Of a DNA stretch of 64,000 nucleotides, positions 27,462-37,067 are shown piece by piece (positions within the stretch are counted from its first letter, which is position 1; each line of letters opens with the position of its first letter). A program made the translations under genes and the position numbers. The notes below the pieces were generated by a model, which was not told the origin of the DNA, did no database searches, and saw only the letters and a list, made by a program, of their open reading frames with translations. Origin of the DNA: Allomuricauda sp. TY007 (lineage in GTDB: Bacteria > Bacteroidota > Bacteroidia > Flavobacteriales > Flavobacteriaceae). The stretch lies in contig NZ_WUEG01000003.1 of NCBI RefSeq assembly GCF_010468565.1, positions 62,001-126,000 on the forward strand. Reading direction: 5' to 3'.

Positions 27462-30400
27462 TTAAAACCCAAATCCAAGACCAAAGGCAAAACGCAGACC
27501 ATCTGTACTGTTGAAAAGTCCAAGATTTGCAGACACTACATCGGCACCGTTCAAGAAAAATCCTCCTCCGTAAGAATTATGCCATTTGTCCGAATCCTCC
27601 CCTGGAAACCATACACGGCCGTAGTCAAAACCTCCATAAACCCCGGGGGTAACAGGTAACAACCCTGTTTTTACACTTCTAAAACTGTATCGAACGTCCG
27701 TGTTTTGAAAATATGCCGTTTTACCCGAAAATCGTTGAAAGCGAAATCCACGCAGACCATTATTTCCCCCAATACTGGCGGCTTGATAAAACTCGTAGCC
27801 ATCCCCAATGGTAAAATGCCCTTTGAACTTGGTTGCCAAAACCAAACGGCCATCGGCCGTTAGCTTATGGTCCAAGGAAAATGATGGAATTACGTATCCA
27901 AACGACCTTGAATCATCCAGATTGGACTTGAATCCACCTTCCAAAGAGAATCCCATGCCCAAGGTTGGAAATGCCTCGTTATCAGTATTGGAGTAAGTGT
28001 ATTGTCCATCGACCCCGAAAAAACTCAAGTGGTTTTCTTCTCCATTCTCTAGGTAAAACTCATTGATGTACCTATTCTCCGTTTCCTCGATCTCTATGTT
28101 TTCGTAGGCAATGCCCAAGCGTACTTTAGACCCCAGAAAACCTCTCCACACCAATGAAGGGGAAAATCTTAGTGTCCTAATCCGCACCCTGTTGTAATCT
28201 AGCTCCAAAGGTTCATTGTCATCATTGTTCACCGTCTCGTTACCAAAACCAAAAAAGTTCCGGGTAAAATTGGGGCTTGTAAACCTCGCATGCAGCTCCA
28301 AATTTACCTTATTGAAAACGTGTGCGAACTCACCTTTGTACCCTAAGTCAAATCCATCGGTGGCAAAATAATAGGCTGCGTTGAATGTGTGCTGTTGTGT
28401 AAATGGATTCTTCCTGAACCCGTTAAAGGTATAGGTGTCGGTCACCCCGATTCTAACCCCATCATCAGGATTGTACCCAATTGTGGGCAGTACTTGGTTA
28501 TTACTGCCCTTTACATTTAAAAATTCGTAGGTGTTGGTATCGTAATCATTAATGGGTTTTATACTACCTCCGTAAGCATCATCAAAGGTATTTTTCTTGC
28601 TCTTAAAGTCGTAAACCAACAATTTTTTGGAGTTTTCCGATATTTTGTACTCGTCATTGTTTTGCCCTCCGGCAATGCGTATCTTTATTTTTGATGTTTC
28701 CGTATCGGCATCGAACACATCATCATCATCCAAACCATAGATCCAAATTTCCTTGGTATAATCCGGGTCATACACCTTGTTGAAAAATAAATCCGTGTAC
28801 TCCCCTCCCTTGATTCGATACGCCCTTACCTCAACATTACCATTGGGTAGTGAAACTATATTGAAATAATCATCCTTGTCCGTTCCCGTAACCACGCTAT
28901 ATTTATTCAATACGGCATAATAGTCCTTTGCCGTTTGGACAAGTGTTTTTTTTCTGGCCAGAAGAATATTCTTGATTTCAGTCAAAGTTTCGTCTCTAAC
29001 CTCTTCTGGAAAGGCCAAAAATGCCTCGTCAATGATGTCCCCATTCAAGTTTTGCTGGATAAACTTGGCCTGGTCTATCCACATGTCCAAATCCGTTTCA
29101 GACAATAGCGCCATATCCAAAGCGAATGTTCTGGGTGATGATGTAAGTCCTTTTACACTTCTTATTTTTTTGTGAAATCCTTCAAAAATACGTAGTGCAG
29201 GCACTGCTCTGGAACCAAAATTCATGATAAGGCCATCTCCCCAACGAGAAAATACCTGGTCTCTATCTCTTGGAATTGGTTTATATACTTTATTGCCCGC
29301 CTCTGTTTCAAACTCGGCCCAACGCCATTGGTCCACATGCCTGTCCCAATCCCCAATGAGGATATCGAAAAGTCGGGCCTTTACATATTCTTTTTGGTCG
29401 ATACTATACTCCTCATCTTCCCGGAGCTTGTCCATAAGATCGTACGTACTTTCAATTTTTTTGGTATAACCAAAACTTTCCAGATTATCGTGATCATCCG
29501 AAACATGCTCTTCGATCATGTAAAGCTCATCCCCAAACTCCTTGTTAAAGTCCCCCAAAACGGATTGCTTGGGCACATAATACAGCTTAGGATTGGTATG
29601 GTACATGCCCAGCGCATCAGAAAGTTTACCTATGGTAAAAGGAGCGTACGGGTGCGCTCCCGTATATAGGTCCAGCAATAATTTTTCCGTGTACGTATCC
29701 GAGAACTTCCCAATAATGTACTGGTCTTGGAAGGCAATGGCCTGGAGGTACCTTTCGGCACTTTTTCGCAATCCCCTCATCACATACTCCCTGCCGTCCT
29801 TATCAGCTAATCTCAAAGAGTTGGATTGATTGCCTCCTCCCTTCCTTACAACGGTCAAACCTCCAAAAAGGGTGTCCAAACGTACGGTTGGAGCTTTTAC
29901 CTTGGTCCCATAATATTTTCTATATCGTTCCCCCCACAACAATTTATGAAAGCCGCTTTTATCCACTTGTTCTGGGGTATAAACGGATGCCATTTTGTAC
30001 GATGGAAAATCACTGGGCAATTCCACTGGTTTTGTAGACCTATCTGCTGGAAGTACTTCAGTTTGATACAATAAGGTAGTTGAATTGGCATCGGCGCCAT
30101 AAAATTCCACCTGAGATGAACCGTCTTTATACACCTTCAATATGGCGTATCCATTTTTTCCTGTTGAAAATTTACTGCCGTTCAATAATCGGGTTCCACC
30201 TGTTTTTGCACCGGAACCACTCACAATCTGTGGTTTTCCTTCTTCCACTATATATTGAAGCGTGTGCTCATGGCCTGAGGCAAAAATAATTTTGTCCGAA
30301 TGTTGCGAAAGCGTTAAGATTCTATTCCTAAGGTCATTATACTTTGTATTGGAAAGGTCTTCAATCGTAGCTCCTGACGTTTTTCTCAAAAGATTGATAG

Positions 30401-31172
30401 CTGCTCCCAAAATAGGCAAGGGTACTTTACCTCCGCTGGGATACAATCCTTGTTCAAAGGAAAATTGTCCTCCATGCGGACCGTAGGAAAACATGGGATG
30501 GTGAAGGGCAATTACCACTGTTTTATCCCTATTTTTTTTGATTAAGCTCTCCAGTTCTTCAAAAAATCGCCCCCTGTCCTTTATTTCACATTCATCGTTG
30601 ATGGTCGGGTGCTTGTCCCAATCGACAAGGTACCATTCCGTATCAATGGCAATGACCATAACTTTATCATTGATCTCTATTTTTTCAATAGGGCAACCGT
30701 TTTCCGGTTGAAAAGCATCGTTATTGCCAAGCACCTCTTCAATGTACTCCTCTTCCCGTTTTAATCCATCCAGTCCATCGGTATACCAATCATGGTTTCC
30801 TGGGATAAAAATGGCATTCCCTTTAAAGGATTCCAAGGTGGCCAATTGTGCATCCAAATAATGTTTGGAACGTTCATGGCCTACAGGGTCATCGTCCTTG
30901 TCTACAAATCCGGCGGGATATATGTTATCCCCTAAAAATATGGCCGTGGAATTTCGATCGGCTCGTTCCAATACTTTTTTGAATGCTTTTAGGGTCGGAT
31001 TCAAATCGCCCATAGGAGACTTACCGGCATCTCCGATCAAATAAAAAGTATGTTCAACCTCTTTTTCCTGCAAGGTGGCATATGCAGAAAAGGGTTCTGC
31101 ATATTTGGCCTCATAGGTTGCACAACTCATAGCCAAGACCATCAAGATGAGCAGGAAGCAATGTTTCTTCAT
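27462..31172 (-). CDS. Calcineurin-type phosphoesterase fused to a BamA-like outer-membrane barrel
   Basis: I place the start at the ATG at 31170-31172, where a lipoprotein signal begins (LAMSC), giving 1,236 aa; the frame is open 28 codons further but those lack a signal. Residues about 45-350 form a metallophosphoesterase with LIGDAGK, FLGDNIYP, PGNHDWYTDG, ALHHPMFSYG and SGHEHTLQ. The C-terminal third is a bacterial surface antigen/BamA-like beta-barrel with IGGNNGLRGFRF and a terminal GLGFGF. It probably removes phosphate from an extracellular or outer-membrane substrate. The combination in one chain is unusual outside Bacteroidota. The middle 350-850 has no clear assignment. Confidence 0.8.
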   Translation of the reverse strand: MKKHCFLLILMVLAMSCATYEAKYAEPFSAYATLQEKEVEHTFYLIGDAGKSPMGDLNPTLKAFKKVLERADRNSTAIFLGDNIYPAGFVDKDDDPVGHERSKHYLDAQLATLESFKGNAIFIPGNHDWYTDGLDGLKREEEYIEEVLGNNDAFQPENGCPIEKIEINDKVMVIAIDTEWYLVDWDKHPTINDECEIKDRGRFFEELESLIKKNRDKTVVIALHHPMFSYGPHGGQFSFEQGLYPSGGKVPLPILGAAINLLRKTSGATIEDLSNTKYNDLRNRILTLSQHSDKIIFASGHEHTLQYIVEEGKPQIVSGSGAKTGGTRLLNGSKFSTGKNGYAILKVYKDGSSQVEFYGADANSTTLLYQTEVLPADRSTKPVELPSDFPSYKMASVYTPEQVDKSGFHKLLWGERYRKYYGTKVKAPTVRLDTLFGGLTVVRKGGGNQSNSLRLADKDGREYVMRGLRKSAERYLQAIAFQDQYIIGKFSDTYTEKLLLDLYTGAHPYAPFTIGKLSDALGMYHTNPKLYYVPKQSVLGDFNKEFGDELYMIEEHVSDDHDNLESFGYTKKIESTYDLMDKLREDEEYSIDQKEYVKARLFDILIGDWDRHVDQWRWAEFETEAGNKVYKPIPRDRDQVFSRWGDGLIMNFGSRAVPALRIFEGFHKKIRSVKGLTSSPRTFALDMALLSETDLDMWIDQAKFIQQNLNGDIIDEAFLAFPEEVRDETLTEIKNILLARKKTLVQTAKDYYAVLNKYSVVTGTDKDDYFNIVSLPNGNVEVRAYRIKGGEYTDLFFNKVYDPDYTKEIWIYGLDDDDVFDADTETSKIKIRIAGGQNNDEYKISENSKKLLVYDFKSKKNTFDDAYGGSIKPINDYDTNTYEFLNVKGSNNQVLPTIGYNPDDGVRIGVTDTYTFNGFRKNPFTQQHTFNAAYYFATDGFDLGYKGEFAHVFNKVNLELHARFTSPNFTRNFFGFGNETVNNDDNEPLELDYNRVRIRTLRFSPSLVWRGFLGSKVRLGIAYENIEIEETENRYINEFYLENGEENHLSFFGVDGQYTYSNTDNEAFPTLGMGFSLEGGFKSNLDDSRSFGYVIPSFSLDHKLTADGRLVLATKFKGHFTIGDGYEFYQAASIGGNNGLRGFRFQRFSGKTAYFQNTDVRYSFRSVKTGLLPVTPGVYGGFDYGRVWFPGEDSDKWHNSYGGGFFLNGADVVSANLGLFNSTDGLRFAFGLGFGF

Positions 31173-31226
31173 ATACACGAGGTTGATTCCAAAATTTTGT
31201 AATTTGGACGTTCCTAATATGGAACT

Positions 31227-32420
31227 ATGTCGGAAATTGTTGAAAAAACCAAACACTTCGTTTCTAAACTGTTAACGGAAGAGCTCGATTCAAGGTTCTT
31301 GTACCACAACTTGCGACATACCCAAAGAGTAGTCAAAAGTACTAAAGAATTGCTCAATTATTACAACCTGGATGAAGCAGAGAACGAAAGATTGTTACTT
31401 GCTGCCTGGTTCCACGATGTTGGTCATATCAAGGGTTGGGAAAATCATGAGGAAAATAGTTGTGAAATTGCCAGGGATTTTCTTGGTAAAAATGACTACG
31501 ACCCCGAAGGCATTGAGCAAGTATGCTCGCTGATCATGGTCACCAATATGTGCAACGAGCCCACCAACCTTATGGAAGGTATTATCCGTGATGCAGATAT
31601 ATCCCATTTTGCAAAAAAAAGCTACTGGGAAACCACGGATTTTTTAAAGGAAGAACTCAGAGAACTGGGGATTGCTGATTATTCAGCTAAAGAATGGCGG
31701 GACAAGAACATTAAAATGTTCCGAACAAAACATAATTTTTTTACCGATTATGCCAAGGAGAATTGGGAGGAAGGAAAGCAACAGAATCTAAAAAAGCTCC
31801 TAAAGGAGAAGAAGGAAGAGAAAAAAATTGCCAAAAAAGAAGCTTTAAAGGCAAAATACAAAAGTGAGAGCCCGGACAGAAGTGTACAGACTTTGTACAG
31901 GGTAACTTTAAGGAACCATCTTAAGTTGAGTGATATTGCCGACACCAAAGCGAACATATTGCTGTCCGTAAATGCCATCATTATTTCGTTGGTGCTGGCC
32001 AATTTGCTCACCAAACTGGACAACCCATCCAACACCTACATGATTTACCCCACATTTATTTTGATCGCCTTCAGCGTTGCATCCATGGTGTTGTCCGTTT
32101 TGGCGACAAGGCCCAATATTACCAGCGGTAAGTTTACCAAAGAGGATGTGGAGAAAAAACGGGTAAACCTATTGTTCTTTGGAAATTTCCATAAAATGGA
32201 ACTGGAAGAATACGAGTGGGCGCTCCAAGAGCTTATCAAGGACAAAGAGTATGTCTATTCTTCCCTCACCAAAGACCTGTATTACTTAGGTGTTGTCCTA
32301 AATAGAAAATATAAGATACTGCGTATTACCTACAATATTTTCATGTTTGGCATTATAATTTCGGTAATCGCTTTTGGAATTGCCTTCCGATTCTTTGGTC
32401 CTGAAAGATTGGTTTTTTGA
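31227..32420 (+). CDS. HD-domain phosphohydrolase fused to PycTM (Pycsar effector-like) domain
   Basis: The 397-aa protein has an N-terminal HD domain with HNLRH at residues 27-31 and the metal-binding His63-Asp64 (AWFHDVGH), then IRDADIS. A charged helix (residues about 180-212, many Lys/Glu) links it to a C-terminal membrane part resembling PycTM: ADTKANILLSVNAIIISLV, a second hydrophobic segment, LLFFGNFHKM and a last hydrophobic segment. PycTM proteins are membrane effectors that respond to cyclic pyrimidine nucleotides in anti-phage Pycsar systems. No cyclase gene lies nearby. It may hydrolyse a nucleotide rather than act as a toxin. It diverges from the phosphoesterase gene with a 54-base gap. 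Confidence 0.75.
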   Translation: MSEIVEKTKHFVSKLLTEELDSRFLYHNLRHTQRVVKSTKELLNYYNLDEAENERLLLAAWFHDVGHIKGWENHEENSCEIARDFLGKNDYDPEGIEQVCSLIMVTNMCNEPTNLMEGIIRDADISHFAKKSYWETTDFLKEELRELGIADYSAKEWRDKNIKMFRTKHNFFTDYAKENWEEGKQQNLKKLLKEKKEEKKIAKKEALKAKYKSESPDRSVQTLYRVTLRNHLKLSDIADTKANILLSVNAIIISLVLANLLTKLDNPSNTYMIYPTFILIAFSVASMVLSVLATRPNITSGKFTKEDVEKKRVNLLFFGNFHKMELEEYEWALQELIKDKEYVYSSLTKDLYYLGVVLNRKYKILRITYNIFMFGIIISVIAFGIAFRFFGPERLVF

Positions 32421-32421
32421 T

Positions 32422-34797
32422 TTAGGCACTCAATTCCTTCATCAAATCATCGTAGGTGTAGGTACGCTCGGATTTTTTATCTTTTTGATATAAAATCTCT
32501 GCCCTGATTGCCTTTAAACCTGATACGCCCTGTACACCCTCCAGCTCTACAATTTCGATATTGTTTGTAAAATACCCTTTTGCCTTTAAAAAGCTGATGT
32601 AACGCATATACTCTTTTTCATCCTTGCGCTGTGAGTATACAATGGCAAGTTTGCCTTTTTGCGTAAGGCGTTCATTGGTGCCTTTGATGAAGGACTTGTC
32701 TATACGTTTTTTAATGACTTCGTATCTGGCATTGTAGGTACCATCAACATCAAAACGCTTTTCGTCCATTCTAAACCTGATAGCCAACGAGGTGCTATAT
32801 ACCAAAACCAATGATGCCACATCCAACTTAACCGGTAGGTGTGGTTTTAGGCTGTAATATTTGTTCTCCATTTCGCACATTACCTGGAGCTGCCACAACC
32901 TTAGGTTGCTCAAGAAAAGTTCGTTGAACTCCTTATCCTTGGTTATGGATTTTCCGATATACATATTGTGTTCCACACCATCGGTTTTGTAACGCTCAAA
33001 ATAGTGTGGGAACATCTCTTGGGCTTCTTCTTGTCTTTTGTCCAGAAGAGCTGCGAGTTTCATGTTGGCCTCCATTACACTGTTGTCGTAGTTTCTACGA
33101 TGGTCATAATAGCTTTCGGTGGCCTTATCAATTTTCTCGCTATATTTTTCCAATAGACCGGCGATTTCGACATCTTCTTTTTGAAGATGGTTGAAAACAG
33201 GGTCCACTTCTTCTTTCACAAAATCAAAAACGGCCTGTTCGGTGTGGGTGAACAGGGCTTCTTTTACCTCGCTCAAATAGTTGTTTACCCGGAACATTAA
33301 CTCCTCGTAAATGGGTAGCTTGTATTTTTTTAAGGCGACTTCTAAAATGTCATTCACCTCGGAAAGTTGGATCATCAAATCCCTTTGAATGGCAAGGTTA
33401 CGTTCTTGCGCAGAGTCTTTGACATCAATCTGGCCATATAAAGGATACACATCCTTGAAAACAATCTCCTTGAAGACAGGTTCGTTGCCCGCCAGTTCGT
33501 CTGCCATAAAACGTTTGGCCTCTTCTTGGAACTTCCAATACACGGATGGGTGTACGGAGGTACATTCGTGCTGGATAACGGCATCGATCAAGTTCTCCTC
33601 TTCCTCAATGGTACGCATTACAGCAGCAACAATGTATGGCATTACATCATCCAGCTTGTTTGCATTAACGCTGTTGAGCTCGTTCACCTTGCCGGATATT
33701 AGCTCCAATACCCCCAATAAATTTCCATTTACAGCAATCGGGGCCAAAATAGCACTCTTAATGCCCTGTTCCATCAAGCTTTTATAGGGCTGAATCTCTC
33801 CTTTTGATTCTTCAAAATATTTTTCAACATTGGATATGGCAAAGTATTTGTTCTCTTTGAACAACTTTTCGTGGGTATAATTACAAAAGGTACAATCACA
33901 ATCTTCCATATCCTTGCCATTGAGGATGTAACTTTCCATCCCCTTGCCATATATCTTAAAAAAGCGGTTGGCACCAGAATCGTACCCCGAAAAACCCACT
34001 TTTATATCGCTAAGATTAAAAAATGATCTAAAGGTATCTTCAAAACTCTCCATAAAAGTCGCATTTCCCCTTTGGGTGCGACCAATCAAGGTTGATTTAA
34101 TTTCCGATACGGAATGCTCCGCAGTAACATCGAACATATTGGATATTACAAAACCCTTGGCAATGAAACTGTTCGGTGGTATTTTCTCTTTCCACAAATC
34201 CAAGTTGTAAAAATTATCCAACAACTCATCTACATCATCTTGGGTGATTTCCTTGGCTTTTTCTGTGGGGATAATTTCCATGAAATCCGCATTGTACAGA
34301 ATCCTGTACCTGCGCATCACACCATTGGTATCCGGTATATCGTAGAAGAAGGGGCGCTTAAAGTCCAATTTATAACCGTAATAAAACTGTAGTATTACAG
34401 CACACCTCATAATGTAATCGAACTCCCTGGGAATATTGGTTATTGCCAAATCAAAATCCTCACCGGCATCTGCCAATATCTGACGAAAACGCTCCGATGA
34501 ATTGAACACCAAGTTCTCAAAAGGGGTAGAGGCCGTTTTAATTTCATTTTTTGTCAAAATCGGGGCAAAAGAATCCTCCAAGATTACTCGAATCACATCC
34601 TTATGCTTTTCCAATAAGGACAAATCGGTAAAACCATCCCTTAACTCTGGGTATGGGGCCTGCGTATCCAACACATATTTTGCCCTTTCGGCAATATGCG
34701 GATTGGAGCTTTCCAATTGCTCATCGTAATGCTCCAACAACTTATTGAAACTTACCAGTTGAACCAGAGGGCTTTCCGAATTTGGGTTGTGCTTCAT
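32422..34797 (-). CDS. Large GAF-domain protein
   Basis: The 791-aa cytoplasmic protein has no signal or membrane segment. A GAF domain fits residues about 320-430 (CDCTFCNYTHEKLF ... SAILAPIAVNGNLLGVLELISG), with a CDCTFC cysteine cluster just before it. The flanking regions are mostly alpha-helical with coiled-coil character (EEALFTHTEQAVFDFVKEEVD, quoted in part). No kinase, cyclase or DNA-binding domain is visible. It is the type of conserved Bacteroidota GAF protein annotated without a function; sensing of redox or metals through the cysteines is speculative. It is convergent with the HD-PycTM gene (2-base gap) and divergent from the LpxH-like gene. Confidence 0.7.
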   Translation of the reverse strand: MKHNPNSESPLVQLVSFNKLLEHYDEQLESSNPHIAERAKYVLDTQAPYPELRDGFTDLSLLEKHKDVIRVILEDSFAPILTKNEIKTASTPFENLVFNSSERFRQILADAGEDFDLAITNIPREFDYIMRCAVILQFYYGYKLDFKRPFFYDIPDTNGVMRRYRILYNADFMEIIPTEKAKEITQDDVDELLDNFYNLDLWKEKIPPNSFIAKGFVISNMFDVTAEHSVSEIKSTLIGRTQRGNATFMESFEDTFRSFFNLSDIKVGFSGYDSGANRFFKIYGKGMESYILNGKDMEDCDCTFCNYTHEKLFKENKYFAISNVEKYFEESKGEIQPYKSLMEQGIKSAILAPIAVNGNLLGVLELISGKVNELNSVNANKLDDVMPYIVAAVMRTIEEEENLIDAVIQHECTSVHPSVYWKFQEEAKRFMADELAGNEPVFKEIVFKDVYPLYGQIDVKDSAQERNLAIQRDLMIQLSEVNDILEVALKKYKLPIYEELMFRVNNYLSEVKEALFTHTEQAVFDFVKEEVDPVFNHLQKEDVEIAGLLEKYSEKIDKATESYYDHRRNYDNSVMEANMKLAALLDKRQEEAQEMFPHYFERYKTDGVEHNMYIGKSITKDKEFNELFLSNLRLWQLQVMCEMENKYYSLKPHLPVKLDVASLVLVYSTSLAIRFRMDEKRFDVDGTYNARYEVIKKRIDKSFIKGTNERLTQKGKLAIVYSQRKDEKEYMRYISFLKAKGYFTNNIEIVELEGVQGVSGLKAIRAEILYQKDKKSERTYTYDDLMKELSA

Positions 34798-34914
34798 ACC
34801 CTTGTTAGTCGAGGTTTAGCCTGTAAAGTTACAAAAAGTAAAAATGCGGGGCCATTAATGGATATCTTTATGGACAAATCGTCATTTTTAAGGATATTTA
34901 GCAAAAACTTTTTC

Positions 34915-35811
34915 ATGTCCTCTTCTACCCGATTAGACCGAGCTTACAAAAACGCGAAGACCATTTCGTTCGATGAGGATTCCAAGTTTATTTTTTTTAG
35001 TGATTGTCATCGCGGGGACAACAGTTTTGCAGATGATTTTGCCAATAACCGGAACATTTACTTCCACGCACTGAACCATTACTACCGTGAGGGTTTTCAT
35101 TACATTGAACTGGGCGATGGTGACGAACTCTGGGAAAATATAAGCTTTGACTCGATCATTGAAGCGCATAAAAACGTGTACCAACTTTTGCGAAGGTTCC
35201 ATTTGGAGAAACGTCTCCACATGCTATGGGGCAACCACGATATGGTGTATCGGGATCCTGATTTTGTGGCCAAACATCTTTCGCATTATTTTGAGCCTAT
35301 TGATGGCTCGGACAAAGAACTTTTTGAAGACATCACTTACCACGAAGCCCTTATTTTAAAGCATTCGGTTACTGGACAGGAAATTTTTTGTGTTCACGGC
35401 CACCAAGCGGACTGGTGGAACTATGTGTGTTGGCGTATTGGCAGGTTTTTGGTACGGGTTTTATGGAAACCGCTCCAAGTCGTAGGCATTGCCGACCCTA
35501 CAAGTCCTGCTAAAAATTACAAGGAGCTCATCCGTATTGAAAAGCGCATAAAACGATGGATCCTAAAAAAGGACTTACTCATCACCCTTGCGGGACACAC
35601 GCATAGGCCACGCTTTCCCGAACCGGGCCAAATTCCCTTTTTTAACGATGGTAGCTGTGTTCATCCAAGGAGCATTACGGGTATTGAGATTGAAAAGGGC
35701 AAAATCTCCCTCATCAAGTGGCATATTGACACCAAACCCGATGGTACCCTCCAAATTGTAAGGGTTTTATTGGAAGGACCGGAGAAACTATCAGATTACA
35801 TCTTCCCTTGA
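34915..35811 (+). CDS. LpxH-like metallophosphoesterase
   Basis: The protein contains FIFFSDCHRGDN (D-x-H metal site), LGDGDE, MLWGNHDMVY, VHGHQADWW and LAGHTHRPRF, i.e. the full calcineurin-like set as in UDP-2,3-diacylglucosamine hydrolases and related YbbF-type enzymes. The start is put at the ATG at 34915 (298 aa), directly before the catalytic domain; in-frame ATGs at 34858 and 34870 remain possible, and the longer frame back to 34696 would run into the divergent GAF gene and is rejected. A role in lipid A or another phosphate-ester pathway is likely, but the substrate is unproven. The stop overlaps a TTG used by nothing certain; the AraC-type gene follows at 35814. Confidence 0.82.
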   Translation: MSSSTRLDRAYKNAKTISFDEDSKFIFFSDCHRGDNSFADDFANNRNIYFHALNHYYREGFHYIELGDGDELWENISFDSIIEAHKNVYQLLRRFHLEKRLHMLWGNHDMVYRDPDFVAKHLSHYFEPIDGSDKELFEDITYHEALILKHSVTGQEIFCVHGHQADWWNYVCWRIGRFLVRVLWKPLQVVGIADPTSPAKNYKELIRIEKRIKRWILKKDLLITLAGHTHRPRFPEPGQIPFFNDGSCVHPRSITGIEIEKGKISLIKWHIDTKPDGTLQIVRVLLEGPEKLSDYIFP

Positions 35812-35813
35812 AC

Positions 35814-36977
35814 ATGGAAAACCTTGACACCATACTTGATCAAATTCCTATTAGGCACGACCTTGCATCGCACATTATGCTTTTGGGCATTGTTCAAGGT
35901 TTTTTCTTGACTCTAGTTATTTTTTTGAGGGCTAAACGGAAATCGGCCATCAATTTGTTTGGCTGGTCGCTTTTGATACAATGTCTGGTTTTTTTGGATG
36001 TCTACCTCTGTTACACGGGACTCATTAAACATATAATCCACCTGAATGATTCTACCGAATTTTTAGTGCTCCTCATCACCCCTACCCTTTATTTTTTCCT
36101 GTATACTTTGTTGGAACGAAAGCCCATCACCCTAAAAAAACATTGGCCCCATTTTGTTTTGCCTGTATTGTATGTCGTTTCACAAGTCAACTATTATTTG
36201 GGCCCGATTCAGGTAAAACTCAACGCCTATTTGGGCGCTTATCACCGAAATCTGGGTTTTGTGGACATTCCTGGAAACATGAATTATTCCTACCACTTTA
36301 TCAAAGATCAGTTTAGGTGGTTGGTACTTTTTAGTTTTGCATTTTACTTGGCGCTGTCCCTTTTATTGGTGATAAAAACTAGAAAGCGGGGGTGGACGTC
36401 GCCCAAAAACATAAAAGTGGACAAGTATATTTTTTCCAGGAATACGGTTGCTTTTTTTATGGTGTTGATGCTGACCCTACTTTTCATTTTTCTAAATTAC
36501 GAAGACGATGGTGGCGATCATTTTATTGGTATCGTGCAGACGGTCACCATTTTTATCACTTCCTTTTTTATGCTGTCGGAATCCCGCTTTTTTGAAAAAT
36601 CTTGGATTGCCGATAAATATGAGACCCTCGCCAGCAATTCCATCAAGTTTGAAACCATTGAAAGTTTTATATCCGAATCCCAGTACTATGCACATCAAAA
36701 TATAAGTTTAAAAAAAGTGGCTGAGGAACTGGACACCAACAGCAATATTGTTTCCAAATTGATCAATTCCGAAACAGGGACCAATTTCAACGACTACATC
36801 AACCAAAAAAGAATTGCATTGGCCCAAAAAAGATTATTGGATGATGCATTTAAACAGCTTACGGTGGAGGCCATTGGGCAATCCGTAGGGTTCAAATCCA
36901 AATCCACCTTTTACAATGCTTTTAAAAAGCATGCTGGGCAATCGCCTTCCGCATTTATGAAGCAAAAAGGAGTGTAA
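35814..36977 (+). CDS. Membrane-bound AraC-family transcriptional regulator
   Basis: The 387-aa protein (ATG at 35814; a TTG at 35808 is possible) has about seven hydrophobic segments in residues 20-270 (HIMLLGIVQGFFLTLVIFL, then WSLLIQCLVFLDVYLC and others). A C-terminal AraC/XylS DNA-binding domain follows, with the two helix-turn-helix units ISLKKVAEELDTNSNIVSKL and LTVEAIGQSVGFKSKSTFYN. This 7TM-AraC design is frequent in Flavobacteria and lets a membrane sensor regulate transcription directly. It begins 2 bases after the phosphoesterase stop. Target genes are unknown. Confidence 0.88.
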   Translation: MENLDTILDQIPIRHDLASHIMLLGIVQGFFLTLVIFLRAKRKSAINLFGWSLLIQCLVFLDVYLCYTGLIKHIIHLNDSTEFLVLLITPTLYFFLYTLLERKPITLKKHWPHFVLPVLYVVSQVNYYLGPIQVKLNAYLGAYHRNLGFVDIPGNMNYSYHFIKDQFRWLVLFSFAFYLALSLLLVIKTRKRGWTSPKNIKVDKYIFSRNTVAFFMVLMLTLLFIFLNYEDDGGDHFIGIVQTVTIFITSFFMLSESRFFEKSWIADKYETLASNSIKFETIESFISESQYYAHQNISLKKVAEELDTNSNIVSKLINSETGTNFNDYINQKRIALAQKRLLDDAFKQLTVEAIGQSVGFKSKSTFYNAFKKHAGQSPSAFMKQKGV

Positions 36978-37044
36978 TTTCTCCATAATTGCAATTCAGG
37001 ACGTTTCCCGAACAAAAAAACCACATTGTTTTATCGGCACTTTT

Positions 37045-37052
37045 CATCTTTG
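37045..37052 (+). promoter_or_regulatory. -7-like CATCTTTG before the acyltransferase gene
   Basis: CATCTTTG differs from TAnnTTTG only in its first base; a TTG lies about 16 bases upstream (37026-37028). The gene's ATG is 16 bases downstream. Confidence 0.35.
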
Positions 37053-37067
37053 GAAAAAATTTTTAGG

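Noticed and set aside
31173..31256. N-terminal extension of the phosphoesterase/barrel gene
   Set aside because: It would overlap the divergent HD-PycTM start and hide the lipoprotein leader.
34696..34914. N-terminal extension of the LpxH-like gene over 73 codons
   Set aside because: It would overlap the divergent GAF gene start and has no homology-like sequence before the catalytic motif; starts at 34858 to 34915 are better.
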